Positions 56,617 to 64,000 of a stretch of DNA of 64,000 nt are shown here, in pieces. Every line of letters starts with the position of its first letter. Positions within the stretch are counted from its first letter, which is position 1. The stretch spans positions 1-64,000 of the forward strand of contig JAEUJW010000011.1 in NCBI GenBank assembly GCA_016793465.1, written 5' to 3'. The notes below the pieces were generated by a model, which saw nothing but the letters and a program-made list of their open reading frames with translations, ran no database searches and was not told the DNA's origin. The translations under genes were made by a program, and so were the position numbers. The DNA is from Myxococcales bacterium (GTDB lineage: Bacteria; Myxococcota; Polyangia; Nannocystales; Nannocystaceae).

Positions 56617-58446
56617 ATGACCGCCCCGCTCTCGTCGTCCAGCCCTGTCCCGCTCGCTGACCTCGCGCCGGCGGTGTTTCGTCCGGTCGCGTGCGCGGCC
56701 GATCAGATCGTGGCGGTCGGCGAGGAGGGCACGCGGACCGGCCGGGCGCTCATGCGCGACGTGATGGCGGTGGTCGCCAGGCTGCCGCCGGCGACGCCCG
56801 GCAGCCAGGTGCTGGTGGTCTGCGGCGACCGCTACCGCGTCGCCGTCGCCGCCCTGGCCGCCTGGCAGGCCGGGCACGCGGTCGCCCTGCCGCCCAACGC
56901 CGCGCCCGAGACGGTGCGGGCGCTGCGGCGCGGGGCCGGGGTCGTCGCGCTGCTGCACGACACCGACTTCGAGGACCCGCACGACCTCCGCCCGTGGCTC
57001 GCGGAGGCTGCCTCGGAGGACATGTCCGATGGACCAGGCCCCGAGGCGCTGGCGGCGATCGCGGGCGACCGGGTGATCGCCACGGTGTACACCTCGGGCA
57101 GCACGGGCGCGCACCAGGCCTGCCCGAAGACGGCCGGGCAGCTGCTCGGCGAGGCGGCGGCGCTGGTCGGCTGCTTCGGCGTGGCGGCGGGGCAGCGGGT
57201 CATCGCCACCGTCCCGCCGCATCACCTGTACGGGCTGCTGTTCAGCGTGCTGGTGCCGCTGGCGGCCGCGGCGAGCTTCGTGCGCGACACGCCGCTGCAC
57301 GCCGAGACGGTCGCCGCGGTGGCCCGGCGCTGGTCGGCGGACATCCTGGTCAGCGTGCCGGTGCACCTGCGCAGCCTGACCGTGCTGGCCGCGGGCGAGC
57401 TGCCGCCGCTGGTGCGGGTGTTCTCGTCGGGCGCGCCGCTGCCGGGGGACACCGCGGAGTCGCTCGGCGCGCAGCTCGGGCTGTGGGTGACGGAGATCTT
57501 CGGGGCCTCGGAGACCGGCGGGATCGCGTGGCGCAGGCACTCGCCCGACCACACCGGCGGGGCCTGGCAGCCGCTGCCGGGCGTGACGGTGACGGCCGAC
57601 GAGGAGGGCGGGATGTTGCTGGTCTCGCCGTTCGTGCCGCCGGAGGCGCCGCGGCCGTTCATGTGCGCCGACCAGATCGAGGCGACCGGCGACGGCCGCT
57701 TCCACCTGCTCGGGCGCCGCGACGGCGTGCTGAAGATCGGCGGCAAGCGGGTCGCGCTGGCCGAGGTCGAGGCGCGCCTGCTGGCCCAGCCCGATGTCGC
57801 CGACGCGGCGGTGGCGGCGATCGAGGTCGGCGAGCCGCGCGGGCACGAGATCGTGGCCGCGGTGGTGGTCAAGGAGGCGGGGCGAGATCCGGCGGAGGTG
57901 GTGTCGCGCCTGCGCCACGGCCTGTTGCAGTGGTTCGACCCGGTGGTGGTGCCGCGGCGGATCCGGGTGGTGCCGGCGCTGCCGCGCGAGGCCAGCGGCA
58001 AGCTGACGCGCGCGCGCCTGCTGGCGCTGTTCGACCGGGTGACCGCGCCGCGCACCGACTTCGTGATCCGCGAGCACAGCCAGAGCGGATCGCGGCACCG
58101 CTTCGCCGTGCAGGTGCCGGTCGACCTGGCGTTCTTCAAGGGGCACTTCGCGGGCTACCCGGTGCTGCCGGGCGTGGCCCAGACGACCCTGGCGATCGCG
58201 CGGGTGCGGGCGATCCACCCCGAGCTCGGCGAGCCGCGCAAGGTGACGCGGTTGAAGTTCCGCCGCACGATCGGCCCGGGCGACGAGGTCGAGCTGCGGC
58301 TGAACGTCGACGGCGCGCGCCGGCAGGTGGGCTTCGAGATCGCCCGCGGGGCCGAGCTGTGCACCACGGGGCTGCTGGACTACGCCGGGGAGTTCGCTCC
58401 GCGGTCCGCCGAGGTTGGCGATGGCGGCGAGCGACCCGCAGAGTGA
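56617..58446 (+). CDS. Acyl-CoA/ACP ligase fused to hotdog 3-hydroxyacyl dehydratase
   Basis: Seen: 609 residues. Residues ~1-475 are an AMP-forming ligase with YTSGSTGAHQACPK, IFGASETGG, the hinge GRRDGVLKIGGKRV and the catalytic Lys of PREASGKLTR. Residues ~490-590 form a FabZ/ApeI-like hotdog domain (DLAFFKGHFAGYPVLPGVAQ, catalytic His kept). Known: aryl-polyene clusters encode these as two proteins, ApeH and ApeI, side by side; here they are one chain. Inferred: starter-acid activation and dehydration occur on one polypeptide. A dimeric dyad element (57008) lies in frame as EDMSDGPGP. The stop overlaps the glycosyltransferase gene. Confidence 0.9.
   Translation: MTAPLSSSSPVPLADLAPAVFRPVACAADQIVAVGEEGTRTGRALMRDVMAVVARLPPATPGSQVLVVCGDRYRVAVAALAAWQAGHAVALPPNAAPETVRALRRGAGVVALLHDTDFEDPHDLRPWLAEAASEDMSDGPGPEALAAIAGDRVIATVYTSGSTGAHQACPKTAGQLLGEAAALVGCFGVAAGQRVIATVPPHHLYGLLFSVLVPLAAAASFVRDTPLHAETVAAVARRWSADILVSVPVHLRSLTVLAAGELPPLVRVFSSGAPLPGDTAESLGAQLGLWVTEIFGASETGGIAWRRHSPDHTGGAWQPLPGVTVTADEEGGMLLVSPFVPPEAPRPFMCADQIEATGDGRFHLLGRRDGVLKIGGKRVALAEVEARLLAQPDVADAAVAAIEVGEPRGHEIVAAVVVKEAGRDPAEVVSRLRHGLLQWFDPVVVPRRIRVVPALPREASGKLTRARLLALFDRVTAPRTDFVIREHSQSGSRHRFAVQVPVDLAFFKGHFAGYPVLPGVAQTTLAIARVRAIHPELGEPRKVTRLKFRRTIGPGDEVELRLNVDGARRQVGFEIARGAELCTTGLLDYAGEFAPRSAEVGDGGERPAE
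57008..57037. repeat. Dimeric dyad element around GGACATGTCC
   Basis: CTGCCT-CGGA, centre 57018-57027, GATG-GACCAG. In frame between helices of the ligase N-domain (SEDMSDGPG). Confidence 0.8.
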
Positions 58447-59233
58447 GCCCGCGGGCGGCTGGCCCGAGGGACAGGCGGCCGGCTTCACGCCGTGCGCGCT
58501 GATCCCGACCTACAACAACCCGCGCACGCTGCGGGCGGTGGTGGAGCAGGTGCGGGCGCACCTGCCGGTGGTGGTGGTCGACGACGGCAGCGCGGCCGAG
58601 GGCCGGCGCGAGGCGGAGCGGCTGGCGGCGGACGGGCTGGCGGCGGTGACCCACCGCGAGCGCAACGGCGGCAAGGGGGCGGCGGTCAAGACGGGCTTCG
58701 TGTTCGCGCGGTCGCTCGGCTACACGCACGCGCTGCAGGTCGACGCCGACGGGCAGCACGCGCTGGCCGACATCCCGGAGTTCCTGGCGGCGGCGCGGCG
58801 CGACCCGTCGGCGCTGATCCTGGGGGCGCCGGTGTACGACGCGTCGGCGCCGCGCGGGCGGCTGATCGGGCGCCGCATCACGCTGTTCTGGACCGACGTC
58901 GAGGCCGGGCGCGGGGTCATCCGCGACCCGATGTGCGGGTTCCGGGTCTACCCGCTGGCGGCCGCGCTGGCGGTCGGGCGCACCGGCGACCGCATGGACT
59001 TCGACATCGAGGTCGCGGTGCGCATGGCCTGGATGGGCGTGCCGATCGTCAACCTGCCGACCAAGGTGCGCTACCTGTCGGCGGCCGAGGGCGGGGTCTC
59101 GCACTTTCGCATGGTGCGCGACAACTTCAAGATCGGCTGGCTGCACACGCGGCTGTCGATCACGGCGCTGCTGTGGCTGCCGATCCTGCGGCTGCTCGGG
59201 CGAGCGCCGCGGCGCCGGCTGACGCAGGGGTAG
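58421..59233 (+). CDS. Family 2 glycosyltransferase
   Basis: Seen: 270 residues. GT-A fold with CALIPTYNNPRTL (nucleotide-binding start), VVVVDDGS, GKGAAVKTGFVFA, the DxD-like VDADGQH and DPMCGFRVYP, ending with a hydrophobic helix (ITALLWLPILRLLG). It matches dolichol-phosphate-mannose-synthase-type enzymes and the GT2 half of ApeJ; the acyltransferase half of ApeJ is absent. Start set at ATG 58421 (GAGG upstream); it overlaps the ligase-dehydratase gene by 26 nt. A dyad element (58459) encodes WPEGQA near the start, before the catalytic domain. Probably the last gene of this operon. Confidence 0.88.
   Translation: MAASDPQSEPAGGWPEGQAAGFTPCALIPTYNNPRTLRAVVEQVRAHLPVVVVDDGSAAEGRREAERLAADGLAAVTHRERNGGKGAAVKTGFVFARSLGYTHALQVDADGQHALADIPEFLAAARRDPSALILGAPVYDASAPRGRLIGRRITLFWTDVEAGRGVIRDPMCGFRVYPLAAALAVGRTGDRMDFDIEVAVRMAWMGVPIVNLPTKVRYLSAAEGGVSHFRMVRDNFKIGWLHTRLSITALLWLPILRLLGRAPRRRLTQG
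58459..58474 (+). repeat. Dyad element, CTGGCC-CGAG-GGACAG
   Basis: Full match, in frame in the N-terminal leader of the glycosyltransferase (WPEGQ codons). Confidence 0.8.
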
Positions 59234-59234
59234 C

Positions 59235-59314
59235 CTGGCCTGCGGGACAGGTGGCGCGGCGGCGGCTCGCGGGGCCGCGCGCGGGCGGCGTCGACGGGAT
59301 GTCCCATGGGACAG
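59235..59314 (+). repeat. Two intergenic dyad elements
   Basis: CTGGCC-TGCG-GGACAG (59235-59250) starts 2 nt after the glycosyltransferase stop; a second, ATGTCC-CATG-GGACAG (59299-59314), follows 48 nt later. Both lie in the 228-bp gap before the next gene. Confidence 0.8.
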
Positions 59315-59448
59315 GTGAGCGACCGCGGGTGAACGCTGTAGCGCGGGCGGGCGAGCCCGCGGAGGCCGCGGCTCGCCGGCCGGGGTCGCGGGTGCGCCGG
59401 GCGATCGTGCCAGCGGATGAAGCCGACGACGTGCCGCGTCGAGGCGGT

Positions 59449-59454
59449 TATCCT
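59449..59454 (+). promoter_or_regulatory. -10 hexamer TATCCT
   Basis: Ends 7 nt before ATG 59462; favours that start over ATG 59456 and 59417. Confidence 0.5.
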
Positions 59455-59461
59455 GATGGCG

Positions 59462-61162
59462 ATGACATTCGTTCGCGCTGGCGTCGTCGCGACGCTGGTG
59501 GTCGCGGCGTGCAGCGCGACCACGTTCGAGTCTCACGAGGCGCCGCCGCCGCCGCCGGCGATGACGGCGATGGCGGTGCCGGTCGCCGCGCCGGCGATCG
59601 TGACAGCGCCGGCGGTGCGCGCCGGGCCGGCGGCGCCGTCGTTCTGCGCCCTCGCGCCGCCGGGCATGCGCTGCGTCGAGGCCGGGTCGCCGGCGGAGGG
59701 CGTCGAGCTGTCGGCGTTCTACATCGACGAGCGGGCGGCGCCGGTGCGGGCGCTCGCGGCCTGCCGCGCGGCGGGGGCGTGCACGCGGGGGCCGAAGAAG
59801 GGGCAGGCCGAGCACGAGGCGGCGATCGTCGACTGGCAGCGAGCGCGCGAGCTGTGCGCGTGGCTGGGCAAGCGCCTGCCGAGCGAGTGGGAGTGGCAGC
59901 ACGGGGCCAAGGGGCTGGCCGGCGCGGGGCTCGAGTGGACGGGCACGGCGGCGGCGCGCAGCTGCGGGGCCGAGTGCAGCGGCCGCGATCCGCTGGGGCC
60001 GTGCGACGGAGCGCACCCGTGCGGGTCGCGGCGGGTGCTGCGGTCGTCGGCGGCGCGCGAGGAGGCGGGCGCGCTGTCGACGTCGCGGTCGCCGACGGTC
60101 CGCTGCGCGAGCGACGGGCCCGCGCTGGCGACCTGGCCGCCGCGCCAGCTCGTCACGCCGTGGCCGGCGGGCGCGCGGCCGCAGGCGCCGGACGAGGCCC
60201 AGCAGCGCGTGGCCGCGGCGATCGACCAGGACCCGATCGAGGACAAGCAGATCTGCGGCGAGGAGGTGCGCGCGACCTGGGCGCCGGCGCTGCAGAAGGG
60301 CGGGCGGGCGACCACGACGTGCCGCGATCCGTTCCCGTACATCATGGCCAACGAGGGGCGCACGCACGTGTGGGAGCCGTTCGTGGCCGACGTGGGCGGC
60401 GGCTACGTGGGGGTGGCGAGCGACCAGAACTACAGCTTGCTGGCGGCGGCGGGCAGCACGTACGCGTGGCTCCTCGACTACGACCCGCGGGTGGTCGCGC
60501 ATCACCGCCGGCTGCGCGCGCTCATCCTGCGATCCGAGACGCCGGAGGCGTTCGTGGCCCGGTTCGCGCCGGAGAACGTCAAGACGTCGCTGGCGATCCT
60601 CGAGGAGGTGTACGCGGGCGCGGCGGACCTCGAGAAGTTGAAGTCGGGGTTCAAGGCCACGCGCGAGGAGCTGTGGCCGTACTACGAGGCCCAGCGCGCG
60701 GCCCCGCCGAAGGGCGGCGAGGGCAAGGGCTGGCTGGCCGACGCGGAGCGCTACGCGTACGTGCGGGCGATGTACGAGCAGGGCCGCATCGTGCCGGTCA
60801 AGGGCGACCTGATGGGCACGCGGACGCTGGCGTCGATCGCCGCGGCCGCGCGCGCGCTCGATGTGCCGATCCGCGTGGTCTACCTGTCGAACGCGCCGAG
60901 CGCGTGGGGCGGGGAGCTCAACCCGGCGTTCAAGGCCAACCTGCGCGGGCTGCCGTTCGACGAGCGGTCGCTGGTGCTGCAGACCAGCAACTCGAAGGGC
61001 TTCAAGCGGGCGTCGTACTGGCACTACAACATCGCCGACGGGCGCCACGTGCAGCGGCTGCTCGGGCGCGGGGGGGTCGACACGGTGGCGAAGCTGCTGG
61101 ACGGGCGGATCCCCTCGCCGGACGTCGACGTGTCGGTGCTGGCCCTGCCGGGCGCGCAGTAG
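59462..61162 (+). CDS. Lipoprotein with degenerate FGE-sulfatase domain and unknown C-terminal domain
   Basis: Seen: 566 residues. A short signal (MTFVRAGVVATLVVAAC, lipobox VAAC), a Pro/Ala linker, then a reduced formylglycine-generating-enzyme-like segment (FCALAPPGMRCV...FYIDE..., WQRARELCAWLGKRLPSEWEWQHGAKG) that is much shorter than the usual ~250 residues and has lost the active Cys pair pattern. The second half (~255-560) has GGGYVGVASDQNYSLLAAA and LLDYDPRVVAHHRRLRALIL, recalling LIC_10091-type proteins (GVGxxQNYTYI, FIVDIRR). Function unknown, probably in the envelope. 27 nt separate it from the carboxypeptidase gene. Confidence 0.75.
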   Translation: MTFVRAGVVATLVVAACSATTFESHEAPPPPPAMTAMAVPVAAPAIVTAPAVRAGPAAPSFCALAPPGMRCVEAGSPAEGVELSAFYIDERAAPVRALAACRAAGACTRGPKKGQAEHEAAIVDWQRARELCAWLGKRLPSEWEWQHGAKGLAGAGLEWTGTAAARSCGAECSGRDPLGPCDGAHPCGSRRVLRSSAAREEAGALSTSRSPTVRCASDGPALATWPPRQLVTPWPAGARPQAPDEAQQRVAAAIDQDPIEDKQICGEEVRATWAPALQKGGRATTTCRDPFPYIMANEGRTHVWEPFVADVGGGYVGVASDQNYSLLAAAGSTYAWLLDYDPRVVAHHRRLRALILRSETPEAFVARFAPENVKTSLAILEEVYAGAADLEKLKSGFKATREELWPYYEAQRAAPPKGGEGKGWLADAERYAYVRAMYEQGRIVPVKGDLMGTRTLASIAAAARALDVPIRVVYLSNAPSAWGGELNPAFKANLRGLPFDERSLVLQTSNSKGFKRASYWHYNIADGRHVQRLLGRGGVDTVAKLLDGRIPSPDVDVSVLALPGAQ

Positions 61163-61177
61163 GCCGCGGGAACGCGG

Positions 61178-61183
61178 TATGCT
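61178..61183 (+). promoter_or_regulatory. -10 hexamer TATGCT
   Basis: Ends 6 nt before ATG 61190; identical to the hexamer at 7020. Confidence 0.55.
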
Positions 61184-61189
61184 GCGGCG

Positions 61190-63343
61190 ATGGTGCGCGG
61201 CGGACTTCGGCTGGTGCTCGGCGTGGGGCTCGCGCTGGCGGGCGCGCCCGCGCGGGCCGCTCCGGCGCACGTCGGCTTCCCCGGGTTCGACGCGGCGCGC
61301 GAGCGGGTGATCTTCGGCGGGGTGCCGGGGACGTCGAATTACGAGCCTGTCCCGCAGGCCAGATCCTCGGGGACATGGCGCGAAGACCAGCACGCGCTGG
61401 CCTTCGACGGGCCGGAGGTCGGGCGCGAGGGCGTGTGGCTCGCGGGGGAGCCGCTGGCGGACGGGCTGGTGCGCCTGCGGGTCGAGCTCGGCGGCAAGGT
61501 CGACATGAGCCTGCTGGTGCGCGCGGGCTGGGACCCGGCGGTCGCGCTGAAGAGCGGCTACGGGGTGTCGCTGGCGGGCGACCGCCTGCGGCTCGACCGC
61601 TGGGACCACGGCATGGCGGTGCCGCTGACGCCGGCGGTCAAGGTCGCGGGGCTCGGCGGCAAGCTGCGGCGCGTCGAGGTGGTGGTGCTGCTGATCGGCC
61701 CGCAGATCTCGGCGCAGGTGTACGACGGCGGGTCGTTCGAGCTGCTGGCGAGCGTGAGCGGGCGCGACGACGCCTACCCGGCGGGGCAGGTCGGCGTGCG
61801 CGCGGGGCCCAGGCAGGCGAAGGAGCACCGCTTCACGCTGCTGGCGGCCATGCCGATCGCGCCGCCGGGGGCGCCGGCGCAGGTGCAGGGGCCGTACGGG
61901 AGCCTGCGGTGGTTGTTCGTCGATCCGCGGGATCGCGGGCGGGTGCCGCCGGAGCTGCGCCGGAAGATCGTCGAGCCGGTGCCGGTCGAGGGCGTGGCCA
62001 GCGAGCTGGCGCTGGCGCTCGGGCCGGGCGAGGCCGAGATGTTGCGGCGAGCGGGGGCGCGGGTCGTGGCGGAGCGCGGTGACCTGCCGTGGGCGGCGAC
62101 CGACCCCGAGTTCCGCGCGGCCGCCGGCAAGCCGCCGGAGCGCACGCCGACGGGCTTTCGCGTCGACGCGTCGTACAAGGATCCGGCGCTCGTCGAGGGC
62201 CTGCTGCGGGCGTACGCGGAGCGGTTCCCGGGCACGGCGGCGCTGCGGCAGATCGGCGCGAGCCACCACGAGCGGCCGCTGTGGGCGCTGAAGATCAGCG
62301 ACGATCCGGAGCGCGACGAGGACGAGCCGGCCGTGTTGATCAATGGGGCGCACCACGGCAGCGAGCTGCTGTCGATCGAGTACGCGCTCGACGCGGCGGC
62401 GCACCTGCTCGAGGGCGCCGAGATGCGGCGGGCGCTGGCGGGGCTCGAGATCTGGGTGGTGCCGCTGGTCAACCCCGACGGCAACTTCCACTACATGCAC
62501 CGATCGCGGGCCGGCGGCCGCAAGAACGGGCGCGACAACGACGGCGACGGGGTGCACTCGAGCTGGGACGGCGTCGATCTGAACCGCAACTACCCGTTCC
62601 AGTGGGGCGCGCTCGGCGAGCTCGGGAGCCGCTCGCTGTACTCGGACGGGCGCTACCGCGGGCCCTCGCCGGCGAGCGAGCCCGAGACCGGGGCGATGAT
62701 GCGGCTGGCGGCCGAGCGGCGGTTCGTGGCGGCCATCTCGTTCCACACGCTGGCCACGGCGATCCTCTCGCCGTACACGATCGAGGGCGTGGCCATGCCG
62801 GCGGCCGACGACGCGTGGACGTTCGCCGAGGGGGTGGCCGCGGCGGCGCCGGTGCAGCCGAACGGGCGGCCATACCGGGTGAAGCGGCGGCTGTACGCGG
62901 TCGACGGGACCGACCAGGACTGGCACCGCTTCACGTACGGCACGCTGGCGTACATCGTCGAGGGGTCGCACCACAACCCGCGGGAGCCCGAGCTGCGGCG
63001 CGCGGCGGTGGCGGCGACGCGGCCGGTGTGGACGGCGCTGCTCGAGCGGGTGCTGACCGGGCCGGCGATCGTCGGGCACGTGCGCGACGCGACGGGGGCG
63101 CCGGTCGAGGCGGAGGTGGTGGTCGAGGAGCTGGCGCCGGTGTCGGGCGAGTACTGGACGTCGCGGCCGCGCGACGGGCGGTTCGACCGCGTGCTGCCGG
63201 GGCCGGGTCGCTACACGCTGCGGGCGCGGGTCGGCGAGTGCCCGGCGGTGCGGAGGACGGTCGAGGCGCGGCCGCGGGTGAGCGTCGAGCTGGTCGTGCA
63301 GCGCACCTGCGAGGCCGCGAGCCCGGGCGCGACGTCGCCGTGA
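61190..63343 (+). CDS. Secreted M14 zinc carboxypeptidase
   Basis: Seen: 717 residues. A signal peptide (GLRLVLGVGLALAGAPARAA), an N-terminal jelly-roll domain (~45-225, like a DUF1080/concanavalin fold) and an M14 domain (~330-620) with the zinc ligands GAHHGSE (HxxE) and later His (SFHTLA), the substrate Arg of DLNRNYPF, and the catalytic Glu in IVEGSHH. A C-terminal carboxypeptidase-regulatory-like domain (~635-700, IVGHVRDATGAPVEAEVVVEE) closes it. Known: M14 enzymes remove C-terminal residues from peptides or cell-wall peptides. Inferred: digestion of prey protein or peptidoglycan. A reverse dyad element (61347) is in frame early in the mature part (EPVPQARSSG). Confidence 0.93.
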   Translation: MVRGGLRLVLGVGLALAGAPARAAPAHVGFPGFDAARERVIFGGVPGTSNYEPVPQARSSGTWREDQHALAFDGPEVGREGVWLAGEPLADGLVRLRVELGGKVDMSLLVRAGWDPAVALKSGYGVSLAGDRLRLDRWDHGMAVPLTPAVKVAGLGGKLRRVEVVVLLIGPQISAQVYDGGSFELLASVSGRDDAYPAGQVGVRAGPRQAKEHRFTLLAAMPIAPPGAPAQVQGPYGSLRWLFVDPRDRGRVPPELRRKIVEPVPVEGVASELALALGPGEAEMLRRAGARVVAERGDLPWAATDPEFRAAAGKPPERTPTGFRVDASYKDPALVEGLLRAYAERFPGTAALRQIGASHHERPLWALKISDDPERDEDEPAVLINGAHHGSELLSIEYALDAAAHLLEGAEMRRALAGLEIWVVPLVNPDGNFHYMHRSRAGGRKNGRDNDGDGVHSSWDGVDLNRNYPFQWGALGELGSRSLYSDGRYRGPSPASEPETGAMMRLAAERRFVAAISFHTLATAILSPYTIEGVAMPAADDAWTFAEGVAAAAPVQPNGRPYRVKRRLYAVDGTDQDWHRFTYGTLAYIVEGSHHNPREPELRRAAVAATRPVWTALLERVLTGPAIVGHVRDATGAPVEAEVVVEELAPVSGEYWTSRPRDGRFDRVLPGPGRYTLRARVGECPAVRRTVEARPRVSVELVVQRTCEAASPGATSP
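61347..61362 (-). repeat. Dyad element, CTGGCC-TGCG-GGACAG on minus strand
   Basis: Reverse-orientation full match in the carboxypeptidase gene, with an extra GGGGACATGG 9 nt downstream. Confidence 0.75.
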
Positions 63344-63461
63344 ACGTCGGTCGTGGTGCGCGTGCGGGGCGTCGACGATCGGCGAGGGTGCGTCACCGAT
63401 GCCGTGCGGCAAGCGCCGGGCGCGACATCGGTGTCATGCTGACGCGCGGGGTCCGGCCGTG

Positions 63462-63467
63462 TACCGT
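63462..63467 (+). promoter_or_regulatory. -10 hexamer TACCGT
   Basis: Ends 6 nt before ATG 63474, in the 130-bp gap after the carboxypeptidase gene. Confidence 0.5.
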
Positions 63468-63473
63468 GAGGGC

Positions 63474-64000
63474 ATGACACTTACGCTTGATCAGATGATG
63501 CGGGCGATCCCCGTGGCGGCGGCGGCGACGCTGGGGTTCGCGGAGGAGGCCGCGGCGGCGGAGGCCGTGTCGTGCGGCGGTGCGGCCACGGGGTACTACG
63601 ATCCGTGCAGCGACTACGAGGGGTGGACCGAGCTGGTGCTCGAGTCGTCGGGTGCGATCCCGGTCGACGGCGTGCTGGTGCTGCAGGGCACCTACCAGGG
63701 CGGGGCGCAGTCGCTCGAGGGGCTGGCGTTGACGGTCACCACCGACGGCATGGAGCTGCCGGGCGTGTTCGAGTCGACGCAGCAGCAGGGGCTGCTGGTG
63801 TGGCGGCCGAGCATGCCGTGGACGGCCGGGGCGACCTACCAGATCAGCGGCGGGGCGAGCAACGCGGACGCCGACGGGTCGTGCGTGCCGGCGACGGTGC
63901 CGGTCAGCGGCGAGGTCACGATCGGGGGCGAGCCGGGCGCGGCGCTGAAGGCCGTCGAGGTCACCGGCATGGTGTCGGTCACGCAGATCGCGACCGTCGA
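63474..64000 (+). CDS. Secreted protein, N-terminal part (cut by window edge)
   Basis: Seen: 175 codons and still open at base 64000. A signal-like start (MMRAIPVAAAATLGFAEEAAAAEA) is followed by a beta-rich mature region: CGGAATGYYDPCSDYEGWTEL with two Cys, then VDGVLVLQGTYQGGAQ and LLVWRPSMPWTAGATYQI, the look of an Ig-like or Big-type sandwich. Many myxobacterial surface proteins of this kind end in MYXO-CTERM; the end is not visible here. Family not recognised. Confidence 0.7.
   Translation, partial: MTLTLDQMMRAIPVAAAATLGFAEEAAAAEAVSCGGAATGYYDPCSDYEGWTELVLESSGAIPVDGVLVLQGTYQGGAQSLEGLALTVTTDGMELPGVFESTQQQGLLVWRPSMPWTAGATYQISGGASNADADGSCVPATVPVSGEVTIGGEPGAALKAVEVTGMVSVTQIATV

Noticed and set aside
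58136..63412. 1758-codon minus-strand open frame
   Set aside because: Mirror of the ligase, glycosyltransferase, lipoprotein and carboxypeptidase genes; no domains and implausible composition.

Overview
Organism and base composition. The window is very GC-rich, dense coding DNA. It carries Hanks-type Ser/Thr kinases fused to receiver, AAA or TPR modules, a secreted protease ending in a MYXO-CTERM sorting tail, lipoproteins with Ser/Thr/Gly/Asp-rich linkers, many hybrid histidine kinases and diguanylate cyclases. This points to a myxobacterium (Myxococcota), most likely the Nannocystis/Plesiocystis side; that placement is inference. No tRNA, rRNA, insertion sequence, prophage or CRISPR array was seen.

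Layout. 1-5.6 kb: minus-strand signalling block (poly-HAMP protein cut by the window edge, REC-GAF-kinase-REC hybrid, unknown protein, REC fused to a Ser/Thr kinase). 5.8-19.8 kb: lipoproteins, a membrane Ser/Thr kinase, a PEGA lipoprotein, an ANL-like protein lacking key residues, a TPR/beta-barrel protein coupled to a penicillin-binding protein, and an FHA-GGEEF cyclase. 19.8-28.4 kb: housekeeping run mutL-miaA-accA followed by a rhomboid-like protein, then c-type cytochrome and arfB on the other strand. 28.7-40.4 kb: a 1269-residue kinase/ATPase/TPR regulator opposite a sigma factor, a LuxR-type regulator, a MYXO-CTERM protease, an ECF41 sigma factor, a kinase-cyclase pair and an EXPERA membrane protein. 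40.5-49.7 kb: a reductase, a propeller lipoprotein, a three-gene DUF1501 operon, a 2-hydroxyacid dehydrogenase, small envelope proteins and an arginase-family enzyme. 50-54.5 kb: PilZ-like/PhcB-like methyltransferase coupled to a membrane diguanylate cyclase, then a DUF2325-like protein. 54.7-59.2 kb: a FabG-ACP-COG4648-(ligase+dehydratase)-glycosyltransferase set that looks like part of an aryl-polyene-type pathway. 59.4-64 kb: secreted proteins including an M14 carboxypeptidase.

Signals that run across genes. (1) A short dyad element, CTG(G/T)(C/T)C-N4-GGACAG, recurs at many sites, alone, as head-to-head dimers centred on GGACATGTCC, and as tandem arrays inside mutL (36-bp period) and a cytochrome lipoprotein gene (27-bp period). 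It reads in frame when inside genes. This is the least explained feature of the window. (2) Many first genes of transcription units have a TANNNT hexamer ending 6-9 nt before the start codon and no Shine-Dalgarno sequence, which suggests common leaderless transcription. (3) Co-directional partners often overlap by 4 nt (ATGA/GTGA/TTGA), marking tight operons. Counts were made by eye, and domain calls rest on motif recognition without database searches.
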